Of a DNA stretch of 60,856 nt, positions 9,033 through 17,381 are shown piece after piece (the stretch's first letter is position 1; each line of letters begins with the position of its first letter). This DNA comes from Gemmatimonadota bacterium (GTDB taxonomy: Bacteria > Gemmatimonadota > Gemmatimonadetes > Gemmatimonadales > Gemmatimonadaceae), in contig JACQBG010000029.1 in NCBI GenBank assembly GCA_016194585.1, positions 1 to 60,856 on the forward strand, written 5' to 3'. The translations under genes were made by a program, and so were the position numbers. The notes beneath the pieces were generated by a model. The model had not been told where the DNA came from, did not search any database, and saw nothing but the letters and a program-made list of their open reading frames with translations.

Positions 9033-9775
9033 CACTGCTGGTCAACGCCTGGATCTGGACGACGACCGTCGCCCTCGTCATCGTCGGCACGCCGGTCGTG
9101 GCCCTCGTCTGGGCCTGCACCGCCCCGTTCGATCCGGGCCACTACGCCGCCGGGCGGGCGTTCCGCCTGCTCGGGGTGCTGTCGGTGAAGCTGAACCCGC
9201 TCTGGCACTTCGAGGTCGCCGGACAGATGGTGAGCGACCCGCGGCGGCCCTACGTGGCCGTCGCCAACCACGAGTCGTGGGCCGACATCTTCCTGTTGTG
9301 CCACCTGCCGTGGGAGATGAAGTGGCTCTCGAAGGACGCGATGTTCAAGATCCCGTGCTTCGGGTGGATGATGCGGATGGCGGGCGACATCTCCATCCGG
9401 CGCGGCGAGCGCTCGAGCGGCGCGCAGGCGCTGCTCGCGGCGCGCGACCGGCTCGCCAAGCGCGTCTCGGTGATGGTGTTCCCCGAGGGGACGCGGTCGC
9501 GTGACGGCTCGATGCTGCCGTTCAAGGACGGCGCGTTCCGCGTCGCCATCGAGACCGGCACGCCGATCCTCCCGATGGTGGTCGCCGGCACCCGGCGCGC
9601 CATGGCGAAAGGGAGCATGCGCTTCGCCCGCGCCCGCGCGCGGCTGCTCGTGCTCCCGCCGATCGACACGGCGGGACTCTCGATCGCCGACGTCGCGACG
9701 CTGCGTGAGCGGACGCGCACGCTCATCGCCGAGACGCGCGAACGGCTGCTGCGGGAGATGGAAGCGGGCGGCTAG
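9029..9775 (+). CDS. plsC: 1-acyl-sn-glycerol-3-phosphate acyltransferase (PlsC family)
   Basis: A 248-residue membrane-associated acyltransferase that makes phosphatidic acid by acylating lysophosphatidic acid. An N-terminal hydrophobic anchor (VNAWIWTTTVALVIVGTPVV) precedes the catalytic box NHESWAD (HX4D, near residue 80) and the glycerol-phosphate binding box FPEGTRSR near residue 151, followed by LPFKDGAFRVAIETG. Both boxes are intact. GTG 9029 is chosen because it overlaps the CDGSH stop (GTGA), and earlier in-frame codons lie inside that gene. The protein could be a lyso-ornithine-lipid or other PlsC-type acyltransferase rather than the housekeeping enzyme. Confidence 0.88.
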   Translation: MTLLVNAWIWTTTVALVIVGTPVVALVWACTAPFDPGHYAAGRAFRLLGVLSVKLNPLWHFEVAGQMVSDPRRPYVAVANHESWADIFLLCHLPWEMKWLSKDAMFKIPCFGWMMRMAGDISIRRGERSSGAQALLAARDRLAKRVSVMVFPEGTRSRDGSMLPFKDGAFRVAIETGTPILPMVVAGTRRAMAKGSMRFARARARLLVLPPIDTAGLSIADVATLRERTRTLIAETRERLLREMEAGG

Positions 9776-9781
9776 CCCCGG

Positions 9782-10276
9782 TCAGCGGCCGAGCAGCGCG
9801 GCATGCCACCCTGCCCCGGCCGCCGTCGCGAACCGCGCGCGATAGTCGGCCAGCGACGTCACCGTCGTGTCGTACACCGGCGTCGCCGCGTCCACTTCGC
9901 CGCTCGCCGCCAGCGCCTCGAACTCGGCGCGCGTCACGGAGTGGAGCAGGCCGAGCCGGTCACGGAAGAACACGCGGCCGCCGCCGACGAGCGACGCGCC
10001 GATCCCCTGCTCGATCGCCTGCAGCGTGCGGAAGAGCCCGTCGATCGAACAGCCGCTCGCCCCTTCGGTGCGCTGGTCGACGCCGATCACGAGGAACCGC
10101 TCGTCCCGCCATTCACGCGCCGAGGTGAGCGGATGGCCGTGCGCCTTCCACGCGTAGAGGAAGCCGTCGACGGCGGCGAGCAGCCGCGGCGCGTCGATGT
10201 CGTCGACGGGCGCGTCGGCGCCGAACACCCACACGCGGGCGTCGTCGGGAAGGTCGGAGAACTTGATGAGGGGCAT
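9782..10276 (-). CDS. Conserved hypothetical protein (Bacteroidota 'ABC transporter ATPase'-labelled family)
   Basis: A 164-residue soluble protein with no Walker motif. Recognisable family features are FSDLPDDARVWVFGAD at the N-terminus, WKAHGHPLTSAREWRDERFLVIGVD, and a short ASGCSIDGL motif with a cysteine, followed by a C-terminal region ending DTTVTSLADYRARFATAAGAGW. A protein family with this pattern is widespread in Bacteroidota and is often mislabelled as an ABC transporter ATPase; its function is unknown. The start is ATG 10276, with earlier in-frame sequence lacking similarity. It converges with plsC at a 6-bp gap and follows the aldolase gene on the same strand after 47 bp. Confidence 0.6.
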   Translation of the reverse strand: MPLIKFSDLPDDARVWVFGADAPVDDIDAPRLLAAVDGFLYAWKAHGHPLTSAREWRDERFLVIGVDQRTEGASGCSIDGLFRTLQAIEQGIGASLVGGGRVFFRDRLGLLHSVTRAEFEALAASGEVDAATPVYDTTVTSLADYRARFATAAGAGWHAALLGR

Positions 10277-10323
10277 CGGCAACGGCTCCGGCGCGCCATG
10301 CGCCGCGAAAGTGACGACGGAAT

Positions 10324-11010
10324 CTAAGCAGGCGGCTGCTGCCCGTACCCGGCATGGTAGCGCTGCCACCATTTCTCGATCTCCGCGTCGCTGAACCGCG
10401 CCGGCGTGCCCAGCCCCATGGCCAGCATCACGGTGTGCGCCGCGACCTCCGTGAGCAGCGCCGCCTTGAGGGCGAGCGCCGGCGTGCGATCGAAGGCGAA
10501 CACGCCGTGCCGCCCGAGCAGGATCGCCGGCGCGCGGGTGCGGTGCGCCATGATCGCGCGCGCGATGTGGTCGTCGGCGTTGTCGACGTACGGCGCGCAC
10601 GGGATGTCGCCGCCGAACTCGTCGGCCATCGACGTCATGGCGCAGGGGATCGGCCGCTCGACGAGCGCCCACGCCGTGGCGTGGATCGAGTGCGTGTGCA
10701 CGATCCCGCCAAGGGATGGGTCGGCGGCGTACAGCTCGAGGTGGTGCCGCAGGTCGACGCTCGGACGCAACGGGCTCGCGATGCCGTCGGGCACCTCGCG
10801 CGCCGCGAGCCGCCGGCCGTCGAGCGCCGTCGCCACCAGCGCCTCCGGCCGGAGCGTCTGGATATCGACGCCGCTCGGCTTGATGAGCACCACCCCGGCC
10901 TCGCGGTCGATACCCGACGCGTTGCCACTGTGGGCGTGCACCAGTCCGTGTCGGTGCAGATCGTGGTTGGCCTCGCACACCTGCTGCCTCAGATCGGCGA
11001 ACGTCGGCAC
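10324..11010 (-). CDS. araD: Class II aldolase family, probable L-ribulose-5-phosphate 4-epimerase
   Basis: A 228-residue zinc enzyme of the aldolase/epimerase/adducin family. Seen are the phosphate-binding NASGIDREAGVVLIKPSG region, the metal-site histidines in VHTHSIHATAW, and a third histidine in LLGRHGVFAF. Length (AraD about 231 residues) and the motif order favour L-ribulose-5-phosphate 4-epimerase, which yields D-xylulose-5-phosphate; L-fuculose-phosphate aldolase is the alternative. The start is GTG 11010-11008, supported by GGAGGGG six bases upstream; a longer frame back to 11091 lacks similarity and a ribosome binding site. No other pentose genes are nearby. Confidence 0.7.
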   Translation of the reverse strand: MPTFADLRQQVCEANHDLHRHGLVHAHSGNASGIDREAGVVLIKPSGVDIQTLRPEALVATALDGRRLAAREVPDGIASPLRPSVDLRHHLELYAADPSLGGIVHTHSIHATAWALVERPIPCAMTSMADEFGGDIPCAPYVDNADDHIARAIMAHRTRAPAILLGRHGVFAFDRTPALALKAALLTEVAAHTVMLAMGLGTPARFSDAEIEKWWQRYHAGYGQQPPA

Positions 11011-11182
11011 ATCCCCTCCACGGGTGCGGGCATGGACCTCGAGCGAGAACCGCCGCTCCCGCCGCCCGAGCGGCGAATGGAGATTAAGCACCCGGACACG
11101 CCGCAGAAAGGCGCGGCGGGGAGTCGAATTGGCTAGATTTCTTGCGGCGCGTCATTTTGATTCACTCGCATATGGTGACTGC

Positions 11183-11989
11183 ATGCCGTTGACCCCGACT
11201 TCCGCTCGTACGCTCGCCACGCGCCTCGCCATGGTCGCGGCGGGCATGCTGCTGCTCGTAGCGAGACCGTCGGCGGCGCAGGTCCTGTCGAAACCGGTCG
11301 ACCAGTCGATCGTGCCGTTCTCGACGTTGTACGGCACCGTCGGGCGGATGAACGCCGACCCGACCGGCATCAACTCGCATTTCTCGCGGCCGGACCTTCC
11401 CGGCGGTACGGGGTTCTCCGCGCTCTCGAACGATGCGTACTCGATCGGCGTCGGCGGTTACACGCCCATCGCCCGCATCCTGCTCGGCTTCGACTGGAAC
11501 TACGCCGACTTCGGCTACGAGACGAGTCCGCTCGGCAAGACGAACCGCGCCGAGACGTCGAACCTGATGGTGACGGCGGGGCTGCCCCTGTATACGACGT
11601 GGCGCTTCACCTTCTACCCGTACGTCGGCATCGGTGGCGGCGCGATGCGCGTGACCCTCAAGAGCCGCGACGGCGGCCCGACGGTGCCCCTCGACCGCAG
11701 CCCGACGTTCGACGAGATCATCCTCTCGCCGGGCTCCGAGAGCCAGGTCATCGGCAAGTACTTCATGGTCCAGCCGGGATTGGGATTCGACTATCTCATG
11801 CTCGCCGACAACCCGACGAGCCACTTCGGCGTGACGCTGGGCATCCGTTTCGCGACCATCATCACTCCCAACCGCACGCCGTGGACATACCGAGGCCACG
11901 AAGTATTCGGCGGCCCGACGTTCCAGCCGTCGGGCGGCACGCTGCGGCTCATCGTCGGCATCGGCGGATTCAAGCTCGCGAAGGAATAG
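11183..11989 (+). CDS. Secreted outer-membrane beta-barrel protein
   Basis: A 268-residue protein with an N-terminal Sec signal peptide (hydrophobic LATRLAMVAAGMLLLVARP, cleavage after SAA near residue 32). The mature part is built of alternating strands with aromatic girdle residues (ILLGFDWNYADFGYE, TWRFTFYPYVGIGGG, FMVQPGLGFDYLML, LRLIVGIGGFKL), as in eight-stranded outer-membrane barrels of the OmpA/OprF-like superfamily. It has no peptidoglycan-binding domain. The function is not recognisable. ATG 11183 gives the best signal peptide. A perfect terminator hairpin follows at 12014, so this is probably a single-gene transcript. Confidence 0.7.
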   Translation: MPLTPTSARTLATRLAMVAAGMLLLVARPSAAQVLSKPVDQSIVPFSTLYGTVGRMNADPTGINSHFSRPDLPGGTGFSALSNDAYSIGVGGYTPIARILLGFDWNYADFGYETSPLGKTNRAETSNLMVTAGLPLYTTWRFTFYPYVGIGGGAMRVTLKSRDGGPTVPLDRSPTFDEIILSPGSESQVIGKYFMVQPGLGFDYLMLADNPTSHFGVTLGIRFATIITPNRTPWTYRGHEVFGGPTFQPSGGTLRLIVGIGGFKLAKE

Positions 11990-12013
11990 CACGCCGCATG
12001 GGCGCGTGACCGG

Positions 12014-12040
12014 GGCGCTGGCGACTACGTCGCCAGCGCC
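12014..12040. terminator. Perfect 11-bp stem bidirectional terminator
   Basis: GGCGCTGGCGA (12014-12024) pairs exactly with TCGCCAGCGCC (12030-12040) around a 5-base loop, followed by TCTT on the plus strand. It ends the beta-barrel gene. The minus-strand glycosyltransferase gene converges here and its TAG stop (12027-12025) lies in the loop, so the same hairpin encodes its last codons (EALAT) and can act in both directions. Confidence 0.75.
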
Positions 12041-13170
12041 TCTTCGATTCCGCGGACCATCGCGGCCACGGTGAACCGCTCGCGCGCCCACGCGGCGCCC
12101 CGCTCGGCGATGGCGGCGGCGCGAGGCCGGTCGTCACGCAGCGACGCGATCGCCGCGGCGAGCGCGGCCACGTCGCCCGGCGGCACGAGGAGCCCGGTCA
12201 CACCGTCCTCGACGATCTCCGGCACGCCCCCGGCGTTCGACGCGATCACGGGCCGCCGCGCGAGCATCCCTTCGACGATCACGCGGCCGAACGGCTCGGG
12301 GTAGACCGACGCGTGCACCACCGCGTCGGCGGCGCGCAGCAGCACCGGCGCGTCGTCGCGGAAGCCGGTGAAGTGCACGCGATCGCGCACGCCGAGGCGC
12401 ACCGCCTGCGACTCGAGCTCGCGGGCGAACGCGTCCTCGCCGAACAGCGGCGCGCCGGCGACGATCGCGTGCACCCCGGGAAGCCGGGCGAGCGCGTCGA
12501 GCAGCACCTGTTGGCCCTTCCACGGATGGAATCGCCCGAGCATGGCGACCGTGAACGCGCCGTCGGGCACGCCGAGCGCGCGACGCTGGGCGAGCGCCGC
12601 ATCGTCGCTCACGGCGTCGAACGGCGCCGCGTCGATGCCGTTGTGCACGACGCGCACGAGGGCGGCGCGCCCGCCGGCGGCGATGAAGGCGTCGGCCGTC
12701 GCGCGCGAGTTCGCGATCACCCGGGCGGAGCGCGTGTTCGCGAGCAGCACGGCGGCGCGCACATTCGGGCCGCTGAAATGCGGCGGCGCGAGGATGTCGC
12801 GCAACATCCACGCGAGCGGGCGGCCGGCGCGCCACGCGGCGAGCGCCGCGACGACGAACGCCTTCTGCGAGTTCGCACAGAGCACGTCCACGTCGCCCGC
12901 GCGCGCGGCGAGCCGTCGCAACACGCGCACGGCGTCGAGCAGCGCGCCCGGCGCCGGCAGCCGCGTCGCCTTGCGCACGCCGGCGAGCGCGCCCATCGGC
13001 TCCACCGCCACGGGCACGCCGCGACGCTCGAGCAGGTCGCGGAACGGACCGTCGGCGAGGAGCACCACGCGCGCGCGCGCGCCGAGCGCCGCGGCGACGT
13101 CGAGCAACGAGAGTTCGGCGCCGCCGAGCACCCCCGCGTGGTCGACGAACAGCACGCGCGGCGGCGCCAT
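12025..13170 (-). CDS. Glycosyltransferase family 4
   Basis: A 381-residue GT-B fold retaining glycosyltransferase, last gene of the seven-gene minus-strand glycan operon. The N-terminal domain starts VLFVDHAGVLGGAELSLLDVA, the GGAE motif common in surface-glycan GT4 enzymes. The C-terminal nucleotide-sugar domain has MLGRFHPWKGQQ and the EX7E-containing stretch EPFGRVIVEGMLARRPVIAS near residue 287. It acts on the cytoplasmic face of the membrane during glycan assembly. The sugar and acceptor are unknown. ATG 13170 shares one base with the upstream stop (TGATG). Confidence 0.88.
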   Translation of the reverse strand: MAPPRVLFVDHAGVLGGAELSLLDVAAALGARARVVLLADGPFRDLLERRGVPVAVEPMGALAGVRKATRLPAPGALLDAVRVLRRLAARAGDVDVLCANSQKAFVVAALAAWRAGRPLAWMLRDILAPPHFSGPNVRAAVLLANTRSARVIANSRATADAFIAAGGRAALVRVVHNGIDAAPFDAVSDDAALAQRRALGVPDGAFTVAMLGRFHPWKGQQVLLDALARLPGVHAIVAGAPLFGEDAFARELESQAVRLGVRDRVHFTGFRDDAPVLLRAADAVVHASVYPEPFGRVIVEGMLARRPVIASNAGGVPEIVEDGVTGLLVPPGDVAALAAAIASLRDDRPRAAAIAERGAAWARERFTVAAMVRGIEEALAT

Positions 13171-16100
13171 CAGCGCATCGCCTCCTCGTACACGAGGCGC
13201 GTACGCTCGGCGATCACCGGCCAGTCGTAATGCCGGCGCGCGTACTGGAGGCACGTGCGCGCGTCGGGGAGCGGGAGCCGCCCGGTGAGCGCGGCGGCGA
13301 GCCCGTCGGCGATGGCGCGGGGGCCGACGTCCTTCAGCACCAGGTGCGGCGAGAGTCCGGTGACCGCGTCGGGGAGTCCGCCGACCGGCGTCACCAGGCA
13401 CGGCGTGCCGGCGGCGAACGACTCCGCGACGATGAGCCCGAACCCCTCGAGGGCGACCGTCGGCACGATGGTGATGTCGGCGGCGCGGTAGGCGCGCGGC
13501 AACGCTTCGTCGGGGACGAAGCCGAGCAGGCGCACGTGGTCGGCGAGGCCGAGCGCGTCGATCTGCTGCTGCAGCTCTCCCGCGATCGGCCCTCGCCCCG
13601 CGATGAGCACGAGCACATCGGGCACCGCCTCGCGCAGCTGGACGACGGACGCCACCAGGTCGTCGAGCCCCATCCGCCGCATGAGTCGGCGCACGGCGAG
13701 CACGATCGGCCGGTCGGTGGGCCAGCCGAGGAGTCGGCGGCACTCCTCGCGCGACTCCGTGATGGCGAAGCGCGGCACGTCCACGCCGCCCGGGATCACG
13801 TGGATCCGCTCGGCGGGGATGCCGAATCGCGTCTCGAGGATCCGGCCGAACGGCGCCGAGAGGACGATGAACGCCTTCGCGCGCCGGTAGACCATCCCTT
13901 CGACGGCGGTCTTCGCGAGCACCGTCGAGGGCGCCTGCCGCTCGGCGCGCCCCTCGAGCCCCCACGGTCCCTGGAAGTGCACGACGAGCGGATGGTCGCC
14001 CATCTCGTCGAGGATGGGCGCCGTGTAGAGCGCGAAGTGGCTCACGACGAGCACCGCCGGGTCGCTGCGCAGCAGCCGTCCGGCGAGGCGCCGCACGGCG
14101 AGCAGGCGCGGCGCGAGCCGCTCCGAGTGCGGCGCGAACCCCTCGATCATGCCGCGCGAGTCGGTGGCCACCTTCGCCGTGCCGGCCACGAGGCCGTGCA
14201 CCTCGACGCCCGCGTCGGGGAGGTGGCGCATCAGTTCGAAGTACACGCGATTCAGCCCGCCCGGCTTCTCGGGGAACCACTCCATCCCCACCTGGAGCGT
14301 GCGCAGGATGGCGCGCCGCGCGCGCTCCGGCTTGCGGAGGAAGTCGTCCATGCGCGCGTCGCGGTCGAGCGTGCGGTCGAGCACGAGGCGCGCCCACACC
14401 TCGAGCACGAGCAGCGTCCAGATCTGCTCGCCCCAATCGGTGACGCCGGTGAAGTGCTCGGCGAGCACGCGCCGCACGAACTCCGGGCGCACCCAGCCGC
14501 GGTCGAAGAAGGTGCGGTTGTCGAGCGCGGCGCGCACGAACGGCGCGAGCTCGCCGCGCAGCCAGCGCGATGCCGGCATCACGAAGCCGCGCTTGCGCCG
14601 GTAGAGCACCTCGCGCGGCACGAACCGCGCGGCGAGCCGCTTGAGCAAGTGCTTCGTCTCGAACCCGCGCAGCCGCATGTCGTTCGGGATCGTCGCCGCG
14701 TACTCGATGAGCGCCGTGTCGAGCAACGGCGAGCGTGCCTCGAGACTGTGCGCCATCGAGGCACGGTCGGCGCGCGGGAGGAGCTGGTCGGGGAGGTAGG
14801 TGTTGAAGTCGCCGTACAGCGCGCGGTCGATGTCGTCGAGTCCGTCGCACTCGTCCCAGACGCTGCGGTACAGCGCGTCGGGATGCGCGCCGGCGACGAG
14901 TTGCTTGAACAGCTCGGGGTACGCCTCGTCGCGGAACGGGCGGAAGGCGCGGTCGTAGGTGAACGCCTCGGCCGCGCTCACCGCGCCGGCGCGCGCGAGC
15001 AGCGCCACGCGACGGAACGGCCCCGCGTTGGTGTGGCGGAACAGCCGGCCCAGCGCCCGCCGCAGCGGCCCGGGCAGGAAGGCGCGGTACGGCACCGCGA
15101 GGCGGGCGAGGATCGGTCGGGTGTACCCGCCGAACAGCTCGTCGCCGCCGTCGCCGTTGAGCGCGACGGTCATCCAGCGATGGGCGGCCCGCGCCAGGTA
15201 GTGGTTGGGCACGATCGAGACGTCGGCCACCGGCTGTCCGTAGTGCCACACGATCGCCGGCAGGTCGGCGACGAGCGCCGGGCGCACCATCTCCTCGTGC
15301 ATCGGCATGCCGAGGTGCTGCGCCACGCGGCGCGCGTAGTGCCGCTCGTCGAACTCCGATTCCTCGAAGCCCACCGTCACGGCCTCGATCGGGCGCTCGC
15401 TCTCCTGCGAGGCGAGCGCCGCGACCAGCGACGAGTCGACGCCGCCGGAGAGGAAGACGCCGACGGGCACGTCGCTGACGAGCCGCTTCTTCACGGCCTC
15501 GCGCGCCAGGCGCTCGACGTGCGCGAGCACCTCCTCCTCCGACTCGCGTGTCTTGGTGGCGTACGACACGTGCCAGTACCGCGACTCGCGGCAGGCGCCG
15601 GAGTCGGCGTCGAACACGAGCGAGTGCGCCGGACGCAACTGCCGTACGTCGCGGAAGATGCTGAGCGGGCCCGGCACGGCCTGGTACACGAGGTACGCGT
15701 CGATCGCGTGCGGATCGAGCGGCGGCGTGCCGGGCAGGAACGCGAGCAGCGCGTTCAGCGTCGAGGCGAAATGGAACTGCCGCCCCTCATGCCGGAAGTA
15801 GAAGGGCTTCTTGCCGGCGCGGTCGCGCGCCGCGAACAGCCGGTGCCGCTGGTCGTCCCACAGCGCGAACGCGAACATGCCGTCGAGGCGCGGCAGGAGT
15901 CCGTCGGCCCCCCACTTCCGGTAGCCGTGGAGCAGCACCTCGGTGTCGGTATGCGAATGGAACGCGAAGTCACGCTCCAACTCCTTGCGCAGGGCCCGGT
16001 AATTGTAGATCTCGCCGTTGAACACGAGCACGACCTGCCGGTCGTCGCTCACGAACGGCTGGTGCCCCGCATCCGACGTGTCGATGATCGAGAGCCGCTG

Positions 16101-16238
16101 CGCGCCCACGCAGGCGTGCTCCCCGGCCCACACGCCGGCATCGTTCGGCCCCCGGTGCCGCATCAGGCCGCGCGCCGCCACGAGCCGGTCGCGCGACGCC
16201 GACGCGCCGTCCTTCACGACACCGATGATGCCGCACAT
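13170..16238 (-). CDS. Fusion: glutamine-dependent asparagine synthase-like amidotransferase + GT4 glycosyltransferase
   Basis: A single 1,022-residue frame. Residues 1-~629 form a class II amidotransferase: catalytic Cys2 in MCGIIGV, the glutaminase NGEIYNY region, the ATP pyrophosphatase loop LSGGVDSSL near 264, and NGDGGDELFGGY near 357. Residues ~630-1022 form a full GT4 enzyme beginning LQVGMEWFPEKPGGLNRVYFEL, with PGGVDVPRF and EGFGLIVAESFAAGTP. AsnB-like enzymes in glycan clusters are thought to amidate sugar carboxylates or similar acceptors; fusion to a transferase would couple modification and transfer. A Met at residue 630 could allow separate translation. No stop or frameshift separates the halves. 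Confidence 0.87.
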   Translation of the reverse strand: MCGIIGVVKDGASASRDRLVAARGLMRHRGPNDAGVWAGEHACVGAQRLSIIDTSDAGHQPFVSDDRQVVLVFNGEIYNYRALRKELERDFAFHSHTDTEVLLHGYRKWGADGLLPRLDGMFAFALWDDQRHRLFAARDRAGKKPFYFRHEGRQFHFASTLNALLAFLPGTPPLDPHAIDAYLVYQAVPGPLSIFRDVRQLRPAHSLVFDADSGACRESRYWHVSYATKTRESEEEVLAHVERLAREAVKKRLVSDVPVGVFLSGGVDSSLVAALASQESERPIEAVTVGFEESEFDERHYARRVAQHLGMPMHEEMVRPALVADLPAIVWHYGQPVADVSIVPNHYLARAAHRWMTVALNGDGGDELFGGYTRPILARLAVPYRAFLPGPLRRALGRLFRHTNAGPFRRVALLARAGAVSAAEAFTYDRAFRPFRDEAYPELFKQLVAGAHPDALYRSVWDECDGLDDIDRALYGDFNTYLPDQLLPRADRASMAHSLEARSPLLDTALIEYAATIPNDMRLRGFETKHLLKRLAARFVPREVLYRRKRGFVMPASRWLRGELAPFVRAALDNRTFFDRGWVRPEFVRRVLAEHFTGVTDWGEQIWTLLVLEVWARLVLDRTLDRDARMDDFLRKPERARRAILRTLQVGMEWFPEKPGGLNRVYFELMRHLPDAGVEVHGLVAGTAKVATDSRGMIEGFAPHSERLAPRLLAVRRLAGRLLRSDPAVLVVSHFALYTAPILDEMGDHPLVVHFQGPWGLEGRAERQAPSTVLAKTAVEGMVYRRAKAFIVLSAPFGRILETRFGIPAERIHVIPGGVDVPRFAITESREECRRLLGWPTDRPIVLAVRRLMRRMGLDDLVASVVQLREAVPDVLVLIAGRGPIAGELQQQIDALGLADHVRLLGFVPDEALPRAYRAADITIVPTVALEGFGLIVAESFAAGTPCLVTPVGGLPDAVTGLSPHLVLKDVGPRAIADGLAAALTGRLPLPDARTCLQYARRHYDWPVIAERTRLVYEEAMR

Positions 16239-17381
16239 CTAGCCGTCGCTCCGCGGCCCGCCGGCCGCCGCCGCGAACACCGCGTACTGCTCCTCCGCGA
16301 TGCGCGCCCAGTCGTACCGCGCCGACGACGCCACCGCGCCCGCCGAGAGCCGCGCGCGCAACGCGGCATCGTCGCGCAGGAGGAGCAGCTTCTCGCGCAA
16401 CGCGTCCGCACCGGCGGGCACGAGCCACCCGTTCTCCCCGTCGCGCACGAGCTCCTCGGTGCCGTTGATGGCGTGGGCCACGATCGGCAGCCCGGCCGCC
16501 GCGGCCTCCAGCGTGACGAGCGAGAACGCCTCGTACCGCGACGGGAAGCAGAACGCGTCGCAGGCGGCGTAGTAGTCCTGCGGCGCCGGGCTGGGCGGCA
16601 CGAACGTCACCCACCCCGCGGCGCCGGCGCGCGCCGACACCGCCGCCATCGCCACGGCGTCGCCGCGGCCGAGCACCACGAGATGCCCGTCGGCCACGCC
16701 GGCGATCGCCGCGATCGCGTCGCGCACCCCCTTGCGCTCCCAGTCGCCGCCGACGAACAGCGCGAGGAACGCGTCGCGCGGGAGCCCGAGCCGCTCGCGC
16801 AGCGCGCGCTTGGCCGCCGCGTCGGCCGCGGGGCGGAACTGCGCGCGATCGACCCCGTTCGGGATCACGGTGATGCGATCCGCCGGCACGTCATAGAACT
16901 CGCGCAGCTCGCGCGCCGTCCCCTGCGACACGGCGATCACGTGCCGCAGCCGGCGCGAACCATAGGCGTGCCGCTCCTCGGCCACGAAGCGCGACTGCGC
17001 GACCCGGTGGTACAGAGCGCGCGCGCCCGCCCCCCCGCGCAGCCCGCCGAACCGCGCCGTGAACGCGGCGTGGCAGAACTGCGCGGTGATCACGTCGGCC
17101 TCGAACGCCGCCGCGCCGATGCTGTTGCTGATCGTGCACGCCGCGCGGCGCTCGGCGGCGCGCGCGGCGCGCGCGAACGCCCACGTGCGCAGCACCGCGG
17201 GGCGCTGCGGCACCGTGATGGGCATCCACCGCACCGGCGCGTCGCCGAGCTCGCACACGCGCGCGATCACCGTCACCGGCAGGCGCGGCGCGAGCCGCGA
17301 CAGCACCTCGGCGGCCGCGCGCTCCATGCCGCCGCGGCGGTGCACCTCGTGCGCCACGAAGGCGAGCGAGAAGCCGCTCAC
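16239..17381 (-). CDS. Glycosyltransferase family 4
   Basis: A 380-residue GT-B enzyme. The N-terminus VSGFSLAFVAHEVHRRGGMERAA carries the RGGMER acceptor-domain motif, and the donor domain has VFVGGDWERKGVRDAI, VVLGRGDAV and RYEAFSLVTLEAAAAGLPIVA with the two EX7E glutamates near residue 280. It should add one hexose or heptose during synthesis of the surface glycan. The start is GTG 17381, overlapping the methyltransferase stop as GTGA; its own stop abuts the start of the AsnB-GT4 gene, so the order of action may follow gene order. Confidence 0.87.
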   Translation of the reverse strand: MSGFSLAFVAHEVHRRGGMERAAAEVLSRLAPRLPVTVIARVCELGDAPVRWMPITVPQRPAVLRTWAFARAARAAERRAACTISNSIGAAAFEADVITAQFCHAAFTARFGGLRGGAGARALYHRVAQSRFVAEERHAYGSRRLRHVIAVSQGTARELREFYDVPADRITVIPNGVDRAQFRPAADAAAKRALRERLGLPRDAFLALFVGGDWERKGVRDAIAAIAGVADGHLVVLGRGDAVAMAAVSARAGAAGWVTFVPPSPAPQDYYAACDAFCFPSRYEAFSLVTLEAAAAGLPIVAHAINGTEELVRDGENGWLVPAGADALREKLLLLRDDAALRARLSAGAVASSARYDWARIAEEQYAVFAAAAGGPRSDG

